A stretch of DNA of 64,000 nt from Adiantum capillus-veneris (lineage: Eukaryota; Streptophyta; Polypodiopsida; Polypodiales; Pteridaceae). The translations under genes and the position numbers were made by a program. The DNA is taken from assembly GCA_014529385.2 (NCBI GenBank), contig CM043967.1, positions 8,708,501-8,772,500 of the forward strand. Reading direction: 5' to 3'. Shown piece after piece: positions 35,750 to 48,834 of this stretch (position 1 is the first letter of the stretch; the number at the start of each line of letters is the position of its first letter). The notes under the pieces were generated by a model. It saw only the letters and a list, made by a program, of their open reading frames with translations. It was not told the DNA's origin and made no database searches.

Positions 35750-36689
35750 GAGTTACTTGCTAGTCAATTTTTCCTCAGGAAACTCTCAATGTTGAGCCCA
35801 TCTTAAAAACCTTTACAAACCATTTGTATCATCTCAAAAACCAGGTTAAATCAATTCCATAAAAAATCCATATATCCACCTTGTCAACATGAACGCGCTC
35901 GGTCTAACTGACCATTCAGAGCAATCAACGTTCGACAAGTATTATGTATTTCAGCTTTGCCAATCTGAACGCGCTCGGCGTGTCTTGCTATTCTGAGCAA
36001 TCTACATTTGGCACAAGCTTCCACCATTGCGCCACGGTACCTCCTCTGTGCGCTAATCTAGTTGACCAACAATATGTAAAGAGTTTTAAGAAGTATCATA
36101 CCAAGAGTTCTTTTTGGCTTCCTATTGTCTCGTATTAATACTTTCATATCTAGGTCATTTTTCAAGAAGGCTATCATGTGCATAAAGAATGTGAGTTGGT
36201 TTCTTAATAACTATCTCAATCTCAAGATTCAAATCTTTTCATACTATGAGAACCTCTGTCTCATTTGCTAGATCAATCCTTAATTTCTTGATTGAATACT
36301 AACTTAACTTTAGATTCATTAAGTAACTTTAGAAAAGAAAATCATGTATACCATTATAATATATAAGTAACTCAAAGTTTTACATTATTGATTTATATTG
36401 GTTACAAAGCTCTAGGATTGCTAACTATGGCCAAGTGAGTGGCTCTTTTATCTTCCTCATTCATAAGGTTGGTTCTCCCATGATTGCATAAACTCTTGCT
36501 CCTCTTGCTCTTCCTACTATGTACAGGGTGACAACAATCCTATACTAGAATCTTGTGGACTTTGGGTGGATCAGATATAGAATCAAAATACAAACATCTT
36601 TTGGTCCATTAAACTAGGGCCTACACCTATGGGCCTAATTCTACCTGGGTAGGTTACTTTAGACACCTGATCAAACACCCACTAATCTT

Positions 36690-36960
36690 GTGATACTTGG
36701 ACATCATCTATTAAAAAGGTTTCCTCTAGATTCTCCGTTCCAATGAAAAAGTATACTTCAATCACTTGAAGATCGTCAGTCCATTTGAGTCTCTTCATAT
36801 TTAGTCCTAAACCTTCTAACTCTCCCGCATCAATGAAGAAAATTCCACCAGATCCTGACCAGCTGATCCTCCAAGTGGAAGGAGAAAATCTATTATCTAG
36901 CCATTTCATCACACTTTTCCGCATTGAATAGTGTCGGGATAGCAAGCTCTCATAAACCTA
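36690..36960 (-). pseudogene. Unrecognised ORF of gypsy C, left copy
   Basis: Mirror of 52552-52860 (motifs LSRHYSMRKSVMKWLDNRF and RISWSGSGGIFFIDAGELEG). The first ATG of the right copy is not in an open frame here, because a TAG lies just before LSRHYSMRK. See the right copy for interpretation. Confidence 0.5.
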
Positions 36961-37160
36961 GTGTTAAAATCCATGGATTTGCAGTAGGCCTGTTGGAAAT
37001 CTTCCTACAAAGATGGGGATAATTCTCTCTCTTTCTTTCTCTCCCTCTTTTCAATTAAATACGTCTTTAATTTGAATTTGTCACAGATCACTTATTTCAA
37101 CCAATACCTTAAACTTTTCTCTAGTCCAAGACTTTAATTAACACACGCTATGATACCACT

Positions 37161-40100
37161 TGTGAGATCCCCAACCCGCCAATACCAAGATCGGGACAGG
37201 TCTCTAGGTCTGATAAAAATCAGAGTCTCTAAACAAGAAAAATCCAAGAATACCTTTACCATTGACAATGGCTTGGGTCTATAGCCTTAGAAGAAGACCT
37301 AGTCCTGTCTCGCAGCGAAAACGGGACAATATATTAAAAGTTCAAAACTATTTCGGCCCTATAACTTCCACAAGTTGAGCTAAGGTATCCTCAACCAACT
37401 TTTTTTTCCCCCTAACAGATGTGAGGCACAGCCGCTGGTGGACTCCTCTTCCAAGTGAAGGAGTTTTCTAAACGTTTTTAGCGCGCAGGGATGGATAGTT
37501 ACTTGACTAATCAGGTCCACCCACCATGATTGACAACCTTAGTCAATCCCCACTTACCACCCCGCATTCACACATGATTCTTTTGTTTTCTAATTACTAT
37601 CACATTGTTTTAATACTTAAAATAATAGTTTCTTTTAACTTCCGTCATAGTAATTCCTTCAATCAATTATTAAAGACAACATTGAAAGCATTCTTTTAGA
37701 AAACAGACATCTTTAAACTTAAGACAGGATACTGTCAATCCAACATTGCCCATAATAACCATGACTAGTACTCTTTTTGTCTTAAGATCACCTAAGGGTG
37801 AAAAAAATGGCACCCATGTCTTATTCACAATCCGGAGTGGATAAACCCCCACCCAAGGTTCCGGTGCCCATACACCAAACCATTGCCCATACAACCGGGC
37901 GGCTCCCCTAGGATAAAAACGGTATCCTAACTTATGTAGAAACATCAAGACATGACACGGAGTAGAAACTCATCGTTCATGGGGTAACCGACTTATCCGT
38001 GGCTGGAAAGCCATCATTATCATCAATTTATACCAGGAGTCGGAGGTGTCTTGAGACAATCTGTCTTAAGGATGATCAATCATATCTTTCCTAACTCAAC
38101 CAGTTTAACCAAAACAATTCTTTCCTATATCATAAACAAATGCACATTGGAAGCTACCTTCCTTTTTTTGTCAATTATTCCTTTTCTGATTCTTAATTAC
38201 TCCTTACGTATGCAATGCTAACTTATAAAAGAACTTAAACTATTTAAAAACTTAATTGAATAATGGGAAGCCCACCTGGGATTGATCGGCCATCTGCAGC
38301 TGCACTGGCGCCTGAAGACTCTCCTTCGTAGGCTTACTACTAGGGCCCAGCTTCATCGTCGTGTGAAGCTCTAGTTCTTTTTAGAGTTCTGCCCTCATCA
38401 TCAGATGTAGGATTGGCTCGGCTCCTTTTAGGTGCCATAACTTCTTATCCTTATAAAAAGGACGTCTAATCATTACGTAAATTATCCAAAAGCTAGACTT
38501 AAGCTTTGTATCCAATTTTACCCAAATCTAAGTTAAATTTGTAGTCTTAATTGGTAAATTCTTGACTAGTAATTTCTTATTTGTCTAAATAGGCATGATA
38601 ACTTTTTTCACAGCTTCCCTAAGGGTTTTCTAAGCTCTCCTAATTTTCTTATAATTTTCTATATCTTTTTCCTAATTTTCCCATCGAATTTTAATCTTAG
38701 AATTTGCTTATTTTGAGCTTAGTATTATTTCTATTTATTTTCTCCTCCCGTTGTCGCCTAGCTGCCCATACAACTAGGTATGTCCACCGCATAGAAAGCA
38801 CGACATGGACATTCCCACCGCATAGAAAGCAAGACGTGGGTTCCCACCGCTTAATTAGCAGTCGTGGGTATCCACCGCTTAACCAGCAGTCATGGATTTA
38901 AGAGCCCTTAACCAGGAACTTTGTCCCCTGATCAGGAGGGGGTTCGGACTAGTATCACATTGGAAATAGAAATGAGTATGCCGAGCTAAAATTTTCCCTA
39001 GCAGACATTCTTTCCTATTTCAAATAGTATATCCATCAACCATTCTTTCCTACTTAGAATTTAATATACAATTGAATTGAAATGCCGAGGTTTTCGTCGG
39101 ATTTCTCCAACATGTTTAGAGATATGTTCTTTCCTAACTTATCATATGCATTGTTAAATTAAACAAACTTAAATAAAAATGTGACCTACCTCCTCCATTT
39201 TCCTCGTCATTGGCCCGTGAGATGGCCGGTACTTGTTCGTCCATGGGAGCTTTTCTTTCCCATTCCACGTTGCTCGTTCCTACCTCGCGGTCGTGGGCAC
39301 CACCGAAGCGATTTCTCTTTATACGGGGCATTTTACACTCACTACTTAATTGACAACTTGGAGAAAAGAGCTAATGTTCATGAGTATCATAACAATCAAG
39401 ATGACAGATTAGAATCACTAAACAATCCTTCTTATACCAGAGGTTTAGATTTTCCTTCGAGACATAGTAATTTTATGGATAATACTTTACTTGTCCTATG
39501 GGAACCGTCTCTAAAGTTTATCACTTGGCTTAGATAATTAAAAATTTCAAAATTTACTAATTAAATTACTAGAGAGTGAATTAGACAAGTTCAATCACCT
39601 TCCTAATGTAAATATAAAGATGCAAAATCACCATATGCATAGGTGAGAGAAAAATCCCTTATTAATGGCTTAATGACGGATTAAATTTTTCCTTAATTAC
39701 ATCTTAATCTATGAGTAAATTTAATCTAACTTAGCTACAACCAATATTATGTGGTAATAGAATGAGTTTGACCAAATCTACATCATTACCGGCTTGACAA
39801 TTAATTACTATGCTGACTAGTGGGAGATTTTTTGCTTACTAATCATGCATTAATATATGATTAAGAGAGATTAATGGTTGCATAATTAACTATTGGATGA
39901 TATTATGTAATAGAATAATGATATGGAGAATTAGAGCAGCTATTGAGAAAATATAGCTGGGATTAAGCATAATAGATGAGGATTAAGAGACCTCCCCAAG
40001 GTGTCTGTGTAAGTGTGTGTGTGTGTGAGCATGTATGTGTGTGTGTGTGTGTGTGTGTGAGCACACTCTTAAATAGGCCTCTCCATGCTGAAAATCGACT

Positions 40101-40700
40101 AGGCTTGCTATTTGCATCTGAATGAGCACTCCCTTCATGCATGGCAAGTCCAATTACATGCCGACCAAGTGTCCAGTTAGCTAGTCTAACTGACTCTCAC
40201 ACTCTCTCTCAAGCTTGGAAACTCTCCCACAACTCCCAAAAGACAAGAGGGGAGGGCGCCCCCTAGCTGCTAAAGCAGCTCTGAGTGGCCTGGGACCTTT
40301 TCCCACAGAGCTTCGAGCCCCGTGCCTCCCCCGCTCAACCTTATGAAAAATTGTTTTAGGCTAAAATGGGCCATACGAGTCGAAATTTAATGCCATAAAT
40401 TGCTATACTAAGCTCTAACTAAGGCGTATATGTCCGAGTACCTACCATATTTAGCAGTCCCCGGGGTCCGAAAATGCATTTTTTTCCAAATTCGAGTACG
40501 GATGCAGTTTTTCGAGACGGTCAAAACTAGACAGGTCGGGTGACCAAAAACTTACTATTTTTGGAAATTTTTCACAAAAATTATTTTAATTCACTTTTGG
40601 AAGCTTTATAACATTTTAAAACATCATGGCACTGACAGAATTTGGAAAACTGCTAAAAATAATAACTTTTTCCATTATTATCTTTTCATGGTACAATGGT
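37161..40700 (-). repeat. 5' LTR of gypsy C, left copy
   Basis: Mirror of 48835-52378. The LTR end reads TGTGAGATCC on the plus strand at 37161, and the primer site (complement of TGGTATCATAGCG) is at 37147-37159. It includes two short basic ORFs on the minus strand; the one at 39331-39134 (KRNRFGGAHDREVGTSNVEW) keeps its frame longer than the right copy. A (GT)n lies at about 40013-40060. Confidence 0.75.
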
Positions 40701-43164
40701 GCTCTTTCAACTCGGGGCGGAGACCTTACAGACATTATGTCTCTAAAGTCAGGGTCAGTAGAATACTCATCTATCATAAAAGATAGATCATTGTGAGTAG
40801 CTATAGACACCCGCATGAGCTTTTGGTCGTCGTGAAAATACATTGGCTACTTGATTGTGCTTACTAGCAATGTGAGCAATATGAAAATTAAATTGTGAAA
40901 GAAAATTTTCCCGCCTCATTTGTTTGTCGGAGAGCTTGGTTTGCATCATGAAATACTTGAGACTTTTTGTGGTCGGTTCGTAGAATAAATGGAGTCCCCA
41001 ATAGGTAGTGCTTCCATGTGTCTAGGGCATGTAGACAGCTAAAATCTCTTTCTCATAAATGCCCAAGACTCGTTCATCCGTATTGAGCCTTCAAATCTCA
41101 TATGCATGGCATGCCCTTCGTGAAGCAAAACTGCTCCAAGGCAATCACCACAAGCATCACATTGGACCTCAAATGGTTTTGAGAGATCTGGTAGCATGAG
41201 GACTGGTTGAGAGTAAGCTTCTCCTTGAGTTTGTCTAAAGCATTTTTCTCCTTAGCAGTCCATACATACTTAACGTTCTTCTTAGTTAAGTCATGTAGTG
41301 GTCCTGCTACTTGGGAGAATTTTGCTATGAAACGTTTATAGTATGCACACATACCAATAAAGCTTCTTAGCTCATGTAGATTCCTTGGGTTAGGCTATGC
41401 TTTTATTTACCTCTAACTTCGATGGATCCATCTGGATACAATAAAATATGTCCTAAGTATTGAATCTCTTGAAGAAAAATTCACTTTTCTTTTGGTTGAG
41501 AAAAAATTATTTTTCCTCAATGCTTGAGAAATCACTTGGAGATGCTGCTTATGTTCCTCCAAATATTTGGAGTAGATGATGATATCATCAAAGAACACTC
41601 CAGTGAATTTATGATAAGGTCTAAATTTTTTCTCCATTAGACGATTAAATGTAGCTGGTGCATTAGTCAAGCCAAAAGGCATGACTAGATATTCATAAAG
41701 ACCAAATGTTGTGCGAAACGCGGTCTTTAGGATATCTTCATCCACTAATCTTATTTGATGATAGCCGCTTTTAAGGTCAATCCTACTAAAGTAGGTAGAG
41801 CCTTGTACTTATCAAACAATTTCTACTCGAGGCACGAGAAATCTGATTTTGATAGTGATATGGTTTAGTGCTTGATAATCCACACACATACGGTATGTAC
41901 CATCTTTCTTTTGCACTAAAAGGACTGCAGAACAAAAGAGAGAGGCACTAGGCCTCACCATCCCTTTGTCTACCAATTCCTGTACTTGCCTCATGATCTC
42001 CTCTTGTTGAGCTTGTGAGACTCGATAAGGAGGCTTGTTAGGCAGTGAGCTTCCTAGAAGGAGCTCCATGTGATGGTCATCATCCCCTCGTTTTGGAGGC
42101 AAGTCCATAGGGCTATCATCGATGAACACATCTTGGAATCCTTTTAGAAAATTAGACAATCTAACTCTTCCTGATTCCTACCATTTACATTTGATGAAAC
42201 ATTAGGATCTTTTAGAGACTCTTTGACAAAAATCATGTACGCAGAAACTGAGCCCTTTATTGACTTATCAAAAGCAGGAGGATTTACAAGTGGAATAGTG
42301 CAACCCACGCTCACTATCATCTATATACATATTCTTTCCCCTGTAGGTGAAGTAGATTCTTCTTTCAGGGAACTTCATATTGGCAGCCATGTGATCAAAC
42401 CATGGCGTCCCTAGGATAGCATCCTCATGTTGGAGAGGAGAGATGAAGAAGTCTTCTTTGTCGACATAGCTTTGGACACGAAGCCTCAACTTCCCAATCA
42501 AGGGAGTAATGGAGGCTTGCTGTCCCTTGAAAGCTGCATCAGCCATTACCATATCTCCCATCTTGAAAGCTTGAATGCCCAACTTGGTGGCCAAGTCCGT
42601 TGATATGAAGTTGTGAGTAGAGCTAGGGTCAAACAAGATGAAGGCATCATGCTCTCTTACCTTTCCCCAAGCATAGGAAAGTGATGATCCTTTGCAATGA
42701 GCTTTCTCTTTTGGAGCTTCAATGGTGAAGCCCTAGGAGTCTCATTGTGAGAATTCTTTTTGGGGCAAGAACGATAGCCATGTCGTTGCTTCCCACACTT
42801 GAAACACTTATGGTCCTTGCGAAAAGATTCAAGCTCTTCAGGAGAGATTTTGTTTTTACCTTTGTAAACTCCCTTCTCCTTGGACCGATTTTTGTTGTTG
42901 TTGTTGTTGTTGCAAGTGTTTGGAAAGAATTTTGAGCATTGCTCTTCCTCCTTGCATCATTTGTCTTTGTTTTCCATGGGCTTGCCATTCCATCAAGCCC
43001 CTTGATGGAAATTAATGCATGAAGCAACCATGGTGTGATGGATTACCTCGCTAATAGAACCAGGCCATTGAGAGTTGATGTATTCGGCCATCTCTTCAGG
43101 TAATCCCGCACAGAACTGCTACCTTTGCTCAACAAAATCTATCTTTTGAAAAACAGTGGCCTTG
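40700..43164 (-). pseudogene. Gypsy D gag end to RNase H, left copy
   Basis: Mirror of 46362-48834: zinc knuckle, protease, RT (FFDDIIIYSK, about 41575) and RNase H pieces. An extra G near 42305 relative to the right copy shifts the protease frame after DDSERG. No integrase. The inner arm edge at 43164 falls in gag and fuses it to the unknown gene of the spacer. Confidence 0.82.
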
Positions 43165-44185
43165 TTCTGCACAATGCATGTAGATGTACAGACATGTACA
43201 TGTGATAGTGGAATATTTAGAATAAGTTTGAAGCTTGAATATTCAAGATCCCTTAAAGGTTTTTGTAATTGGCTTCGCTGATTTAAACAATCTGCTGATT
43301 GCATGCAATATAAACAAGGAGATTTTGAAAGAGCGCCCTTCGAGATGTTATACATGCATGTCAATGTTTTGAGATCACCTAATATGTGCCACTCAACAGA
43401 AAAACTACCAACACCCTTCACTTTTAAAATTTTTCCTGTTGTTTGTTCTTGAATGATTGCTGGTACTTGGGTTTGATGAAAAGCCTAGTATAAAAATTTC
43501 ATGGTCTTCCTTATCAACCTGCAATAACCATCAATCACAGTCACTCATAAGGTTTTAAAAGTGTGGCAATATGCAATATTTTGATTAAGAAAAATACCAC
43601 TTAGCATTTTACCTCAAATAATCCAAGCCACCAAATATGATTTTCTGATTGTACACTAAAATCTCTCTCCTTGTCTTCATCTGGCCTACAATTTGTATGG
43701 CCAAAATATTGTTTCATAAGTGCTCGATTCATGAGTGTGATTGTCATACATTCATTCTTTTTATGCTTGAGACTCTCACATTCATCGAGCTTTATCACGA
43801 AAATAAGTTTGTTGTTTACTTCTTCAGGAGTAATTCAATAAAACTGGACCATTTGTTGTTGAAGGTTCTCCAAATCAAAAAAGATATTGTTGAACTTGTT
43901 GAAGTGCACCACTCTTTTGTTTGTAGAAAAGTCTCCTTCGACATGTAGAGGAGGACCCAAAAAGTCTGCAACTTTTGAGTTGAGTATTCTTCTGGACTTT
44001 TTCATACTAGCAGGGGTAGGCAAAACAGATGAAGATATTTTATTATCTTTCAATCTAATTTTCACCTCTTTAAAGATTTTTGAGTAGCCCATTCTACTTA
44101 TACCACTGTCATCAATGACCGTCTGTATGTTTGAAGTACTCACCTTTGCTTCATTAATAAACTCATTTATAATATTCTGTGTCAT
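43165..44185 (-). pseudogene. Unrecognised spliced gene, family member 1
   Basis: Minus-strand exon 1 (44185-43613) has GISRMGYSKIFKEVKIRLKD, RRILNSKVADFLGPPLHVEG, NKFNNIFFDLENLQQQM, an in-frame TGA near 43837, then ITPEEVNNKLIFVIKLDECE and SENHIWWLGLFE. A 94-nt intron (43612-43519; TTTGAG/GTAAAA and ATTGCAG/GTTGAT) joins to VDKEDHEIFILG. After a one-base shift, exon 2 continues with VEWHILGDLKTLTCMYNISK and CLYCMQSA, a GDLK...C-x2-C pattern. It is homologous to 60160-60646 (GISRAGYQTLLK; FNSSNNLFFDMRTLQRAMK). I do not recognise the family; it could be a transposase or a captured host gene. The inverted-repeat edge truncates it. Confidence 0.6.
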
Positions 44186-44850
44186 AAAATCTAATATCTA
44201 ACCAACCCAAATGATTTTCTCATATTAAACTGATCACTTAATGTGGGAGAATAAACAGGAACAAGGGCTAAGATATAGATGTGCTTATAGATCTATTTCA
44301 ACATGGGGCCAATGGTAAAGGGGTCCAAATGAGAAATGGTCTATCATAGAGCAAGGCTAACCAATGGAGAAAAAGACCTTAGGTTTGTCTTCATTAAAGC
44401 CTCCAAAGGTAAGTGTTAAAAGCCTTAAGACATAGTCTTTAATTTTTAAACTTTAGTCAATTAAGGTCCAAGCAGACAAGGGGCAACTTGCTTAAGCAAG
44501 GGCTGTGCTTAAGCAGGGGGCCTGCCTGCTTACCAAGTTCAAAGAACTTGCTAAAAAGAAGGGGGCGAGCCCTACAAATGAGGGATGTGAGTACTATGTG
44601 TGCACCTCACCCAACCCATACTCTCATGAGAGAAAAGGGGCCACATGTCAGGTGTAGAGGCACACTGCTCAAGCAGGCAAGGGTTGTGCTTAAGCAAGGG
44701 GGGTGCTAGCTTAACCTCGCAAGAGGGAAAGAAGTACACTTGTCAAGAGACTACACAACTTGCTCCAAAGGGAGCCAAGCTCTCATTGGCTAGAGGGCTA
44801 CATGGCCCAATGAGCTTCAAGGGAAGCCTAGGAAAGGGGGTCGACCAAGC

Positions 44851-44931
<81 letters not shown>

Positions 44932-45726
44932 CTTCTCTTCACACACTCTTGTGAAGCAAGAACTTCATATCCTTCTCCAAGCTTGACAAGTGGGGTGCCT
45001 ACTACAATAAGCTCTTGGCTATGGATGCAAATCCGCACAAGAGAATGCTTATGCTTTCTTATCAATCTCTCTAATATCCATTATCACTATGCTAATCTAT
45101 GCTACAAGAGCTATGAGTGATTATGTGCAAGGGGGTATTGCTTTCTTGTAGACTTCTACTTCTCTCTTCTTCCTCGTTCTCTGCCAGCTCTCCTCACCTT
45201 TCATGGTGTTTGAGGTTTTGGGATTGAGGCTGGGCATTTTTTAAGTTCATACTAATCATGTTTATTGTTTTTGTTATGCTAATGCCTGGTGAGTGAAGCT
45301 TGCCATCTTCACCTCATCAAGAAGGTCTCAAGGAACACAATCAGTTGTATTGTAAACAAGTATTTCGTCATGGAAGAATCTATAATACAAATGCCTATTG
45401 GAGGGGACCGACTCCAACTAATCGGGTCCTCTATTGGTGTCAACTTCAGCTTGCAAAGCAGGGTTGCTCATAGATTGCTACAACCTAGTGATAAGATAAT
45501 TCACAAACATGGAGGCATCATCATTAGCATGAAGTCATCCAACTAATCGGGTCCTCTATTGGTAAAGCTTGGAGGACTTCGTGCTTATGGAATTTCTCTT
45601 CCTCTCCATGAGGAGAGAGAGCTTAGGAGGCCTCATGGAGAGACCCCCAAAAGAAGACTCTCTCCCATATGAGAGGAGGAATCTAAAGAGCAAGAAAGCA
45701 ATGAAAACTTAAGTTCCTCTGAAGAT
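44186..45726. other. Non-coding part of the spacer
   Basis: No convincing gene. GCTTAAGCA-type words repeat at about 44490, 44510, 44690. A (CT)n covers about 44853-44929. A 26-bp word (TCCAACTAATCGGGTCCTCT and six more bases) occurs at 45413-45438 and 45538-45563. The gypsy D 5' LTR should be in this stretch if it survives, but I could not define its ends. Confidence 0.5.
44853..44929. repeat. (CT)n microsatellite in the spacer
   Basis: About 76 nt of pure CT. Confidence 0.95.
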
Positions 45727-46548
45727 GTGGCTCCACGAAGACAGCGGTCTAAACGATCACCCACTCCTCCCAAGAGGAAAAGATCAACACATAGTCCTTC
45801 TTCTCGTCCTTCTCCTCGACACTCTGAAAGGGAAGAGAGGAAACAAAGGAAGAAAAGTACTAGGAAGAGGTCACCCTCTTCTCCTTCTTCTTCACCTTCC
45901 TCCTTTTTTGACGAAAGCTATGGCTATTCTCATAGAGAATACAAGAGGGGAGGACATCATAAATCATTCCCTGCGTGGCGAAGGTCCCAAAAGCTAAAGA
46001 AGTTCAAGGAGGGAGGAAAGAGTATCTCTTTTCTCACCTATGATGGCACCTTTGGTGCTACCGACAAAGTGTTGGCCTTCATTCAGCAATTTGATGCAGC
46101 CTCTGGAGATGAGGGCTTTACGGAGTCCTCCAAGCTATGCCATGTAGCTATACACTTTCAAAAATCAGCTCGTCAATGGTGGGCTAGCCTTCATGGCAAT
46201 GGCGAAGCCCCAAAGACATGGAAAACTCTACGAGTTTCCATCGTGAAGCAATTCCTTGCAATCAATGCAAAGGACAAAGTTCTTACCAAATGGTGCAGCT
46301 TGAAGCTTCTCTCTCGTGAGTCTATCCACAAGTATGTAGACAAGTTTTAGGATTTACATCTCAAGGCCACTGTTTTTCAAAAGATAGATTTTGTTGAGCA
46401 AAGGTAGCAGTTCTGTGCGGGATTACCTGAAGAGATGGCCGAATACATCAACTCTCAATGGCCTGGTTCTATTAGCGAGGTAATCCATCACACCATGGTT
46501 GCTTCATGCATTAATTTCCATCAAGGGGCTTGATGGAATGGCAAGCCC
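45727..46548 (+). pseudogene. Gypsy D gag
   Basis: A basic Ser/Arg/Pro-rich N-terminal part (APRRQRSKRSPTPPKRKRS) is followed by a retrotransposon gag capsid domain: SFLTYDGTFGATDKVLAFIQ, SARQWWASLHGNG, WKTLRVSIVKQFLAINAKDK and RESIHKYVDKF. A TAG at 46348-46350 interrupts it; in the same region FAG-type motif AGLPEEMAEYINS follows in another frame. Gag forms the virus-like particle core. The upstream start is unclear. The right arm of the inverted repeat starts inside this gene at 46362. Confidence 0.78.
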
Positions 46549-48834
46549 ATGGAAAACAAAGACAAAAATGATGCAAGGAGGAAGAGCAATGCTCAAAATT
46601 CTTTCCAAAACACTTGCAACAACAACAACAACAACAAAAATCGGTCCAAGGAGAAGGGAGTTTACAAAGGTAAAAACAAAATCTCTCCTGAAGAGCTTGA
46701 ATCTTTTCGCAAGGACCATAAGTGTTTCAAGTGTGGGAAGCAACGACATGGCTATCGTTCTTGCCCCAAAAAGAATTCTCACAATGAGACTCCTAGGGCT
46801 TCCACCATTGAAGCTCCAAAAGAGAAAGCTCATTGCAAAGGATCATCACTTTCCTATGCTTGGGGAAAGGTAAGAGAGCATGATGCCTTCATCTTGTTTG
46901 ACCCTAGCTCTACTCACAACTTCATATCAACGGACTTGGCCACCAAGTTGGGCATTCAAGCTTTCAAGATGGGAGATATGGTAATGGCTGATGCAGCTTT
47001 CAAGGGACAGCAAGCCTCCATTACTCCCTTGATTGGGAAGTTGAGGCTTCGTGTCCAAAGCTATGTCGACAAAGAAGACTTCTTCATCTCTCCTCTCCAA
47101 CATGAGGATGCTATCCTAGGGACGCCATGGTTTGATCACATGGCTGCCAATATGAAGTTCCCTGAAAGAAGAATCTACTTCACCTACAGGGGAAAGAATA
47201 TGTATATAGATGATAGTGAGCGTGGTTGCACTATTCCACTTGTAAATCCTCCTGCTTTTGATAAGTCAATAAAGGGCTCAGTTTCTGCGTACATGATTTT
47301 TGTCAAAGAGTCTCTAAAAGATCCTAATGTTTCATCAAATGTAAATGGTAGGAATCAGGAAGAGTTAGACTTGTCTAATTTTCTAAAAGGATTCCAAGAT
47401 GTGTTCATCGATGATAGCCCTATGGACTTGCCTCCAAAACGAGGGGATGATGACCATCACATGGAGCTCCTTCTAGGAAGCTCACTGCCTAACAAGCCTC
47501 CTTATCGAGTCTCACAAGCTCAACAAGAGGAGATCATGAGGCAAGTACAGGAATTGGTAGACAAAGGGATGGTGAGGCCTAGTGCCTCTCTCTTTTGTTC
47601 TGCAGTCCTTTTAGTGCAAAAGAAAGATGGTACATACCGTATGTGTGTGGATTATCAAGCACTAAACCATATCACTATCAAAATCAGATTTCTCGTGCCT
47701 CGAGTAGAAATCTGTTTGATAAGCTACAAGGCTCTACCTACTTTAGTAGGATTGACCTTAAAAGCGGCTATCATCAAATAAGATTAGTGGATGAAGATAT
47801 CCTAAAGACCGCGTTTCGCACAACATTTGGTCTTTATGAATATCTAGTCATGCCTTTTGGCTTGACTAATGCACCAGCTACATTTAATCGTCTAATGGAG
47901 AAAAAATTTAGACCTTATCATAAATTCACTGGAGTGTTCTTTGATGATATCATCATCTACTCCAAATATTTGGAGGAACATAAGCAGCATCTCCAAGTGA
48001 TTTCTCAAGCATTGAGGAAAAATAATTTTTTTCTCAACCAAAAGAAAAGTGAATTTTTCCTTCAAGAGATTCAATACTTAGGACATATTTTATTGTATCC
48101 AGATGGATCCATCGAAGTTAGAGGTAATAAAAGCATAGCCTAACCCAAGGAATCTACATGAGCTAAGAAGCTTTATTGGTATGTGTGCATACTATAAACG
48201 TTTCATAGCAAAATTCTCCCAAGTAGCAGGACCACTACATGACTTAACTAAGAAGAACGTTAAGTATGTATGGACTGCTAAGGAGAAAAATGCTTTAGAC
48301 AAACTCAAGGAGAAGCTTACCTCTCAACCAGTCCTCATGCTACCAGATCTCTCAAAACCATTTGAGGTCCAATGTGATGCTTGTGGTGATTGCCTTGGAG
48401 CAGTTTTGCTTCACGAAGGGCATGCCATAGCATATGAGATTTGAAGGCTCAATACGGATGAACGAGTCTTGGGCATTTATGAGAAAGAGATTTTAGCTGT
48501 TCTACATGCCCTAGACACATGGAAGCACTACCTATTGGGGACTCCATTTATTCTACGAACCGACCACCAAAAGTCTCAAGTATTTCATGATGCAAACCAA
48601 GCTCTCCGACAAACAAATGAGGCGGGAAAATTTTCTTTCACAATTTAATTTTCATATTGCTCACATTGCTAGTAAGCACAATCAAGTAGCCAATGTATTT
48701 TCACGACGACCAAAAGCTCATGCGGTGTCTATAGCTACTCACAATGATCTATCTTTTATGATAGATGAGTATTCTACTGACCCTGACTTTAGAGACATAA
48801 TGTCTGTAAGGTCTCCGACCCCGAGTTGAAAGAG
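46549..48834 (+). pseudogene. Gypsy D zinc knuckle, protease, RT and RNase H
   Basis: A long open frame (46549-47781) has a CCHC knuckle (CFKCGKQRHGYRSC), a protease-like site FDPSSTHNFISTDLA (DPSS where the family has D-S/T-G) and pre-RT (PYRVSQAQQEEIMRQVQELV). After a frameshift near 47700 come RT (YFSRIDLKSGYHQIRL, MPFGLTNAPATFN, FFDDIIIYSK at about 47940) and RNase H (VQCDACGDCLGAVLLHEG; GIYEKEILAVLHALDTWKHY; LRTDHQKSQVF), with a TGA at 48442-48444. Coding ends near 48829; there is no integrase. It is truncated against the LTR-like DNA of gypsy C. Confidence 0.85.

Larger units (their letters stand above)
33416..43164. repeat. Left arm of a 9.75-kb inverted repeat
   Basis: This arm is the reverse complement of 46362-56140. 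The outer edge is the word AATGA (33416-33420), matching TCATT at 56136-56140; the inner edge is GTGGCCTTG (to 43164), matching CAAGGCCAC from 46362. By eye the arms differ by scattered single-base changes and small indels, consistent with well over 95% identity. All elements in this arm read on the minus strand. Confidence 0.95.

Noticed and set aside
44488-44986. Two overlapping frames near the spacer CT tract
   Set aside because: They are compositionally odd, overlap in different frames and run into the (CT)n repeat.
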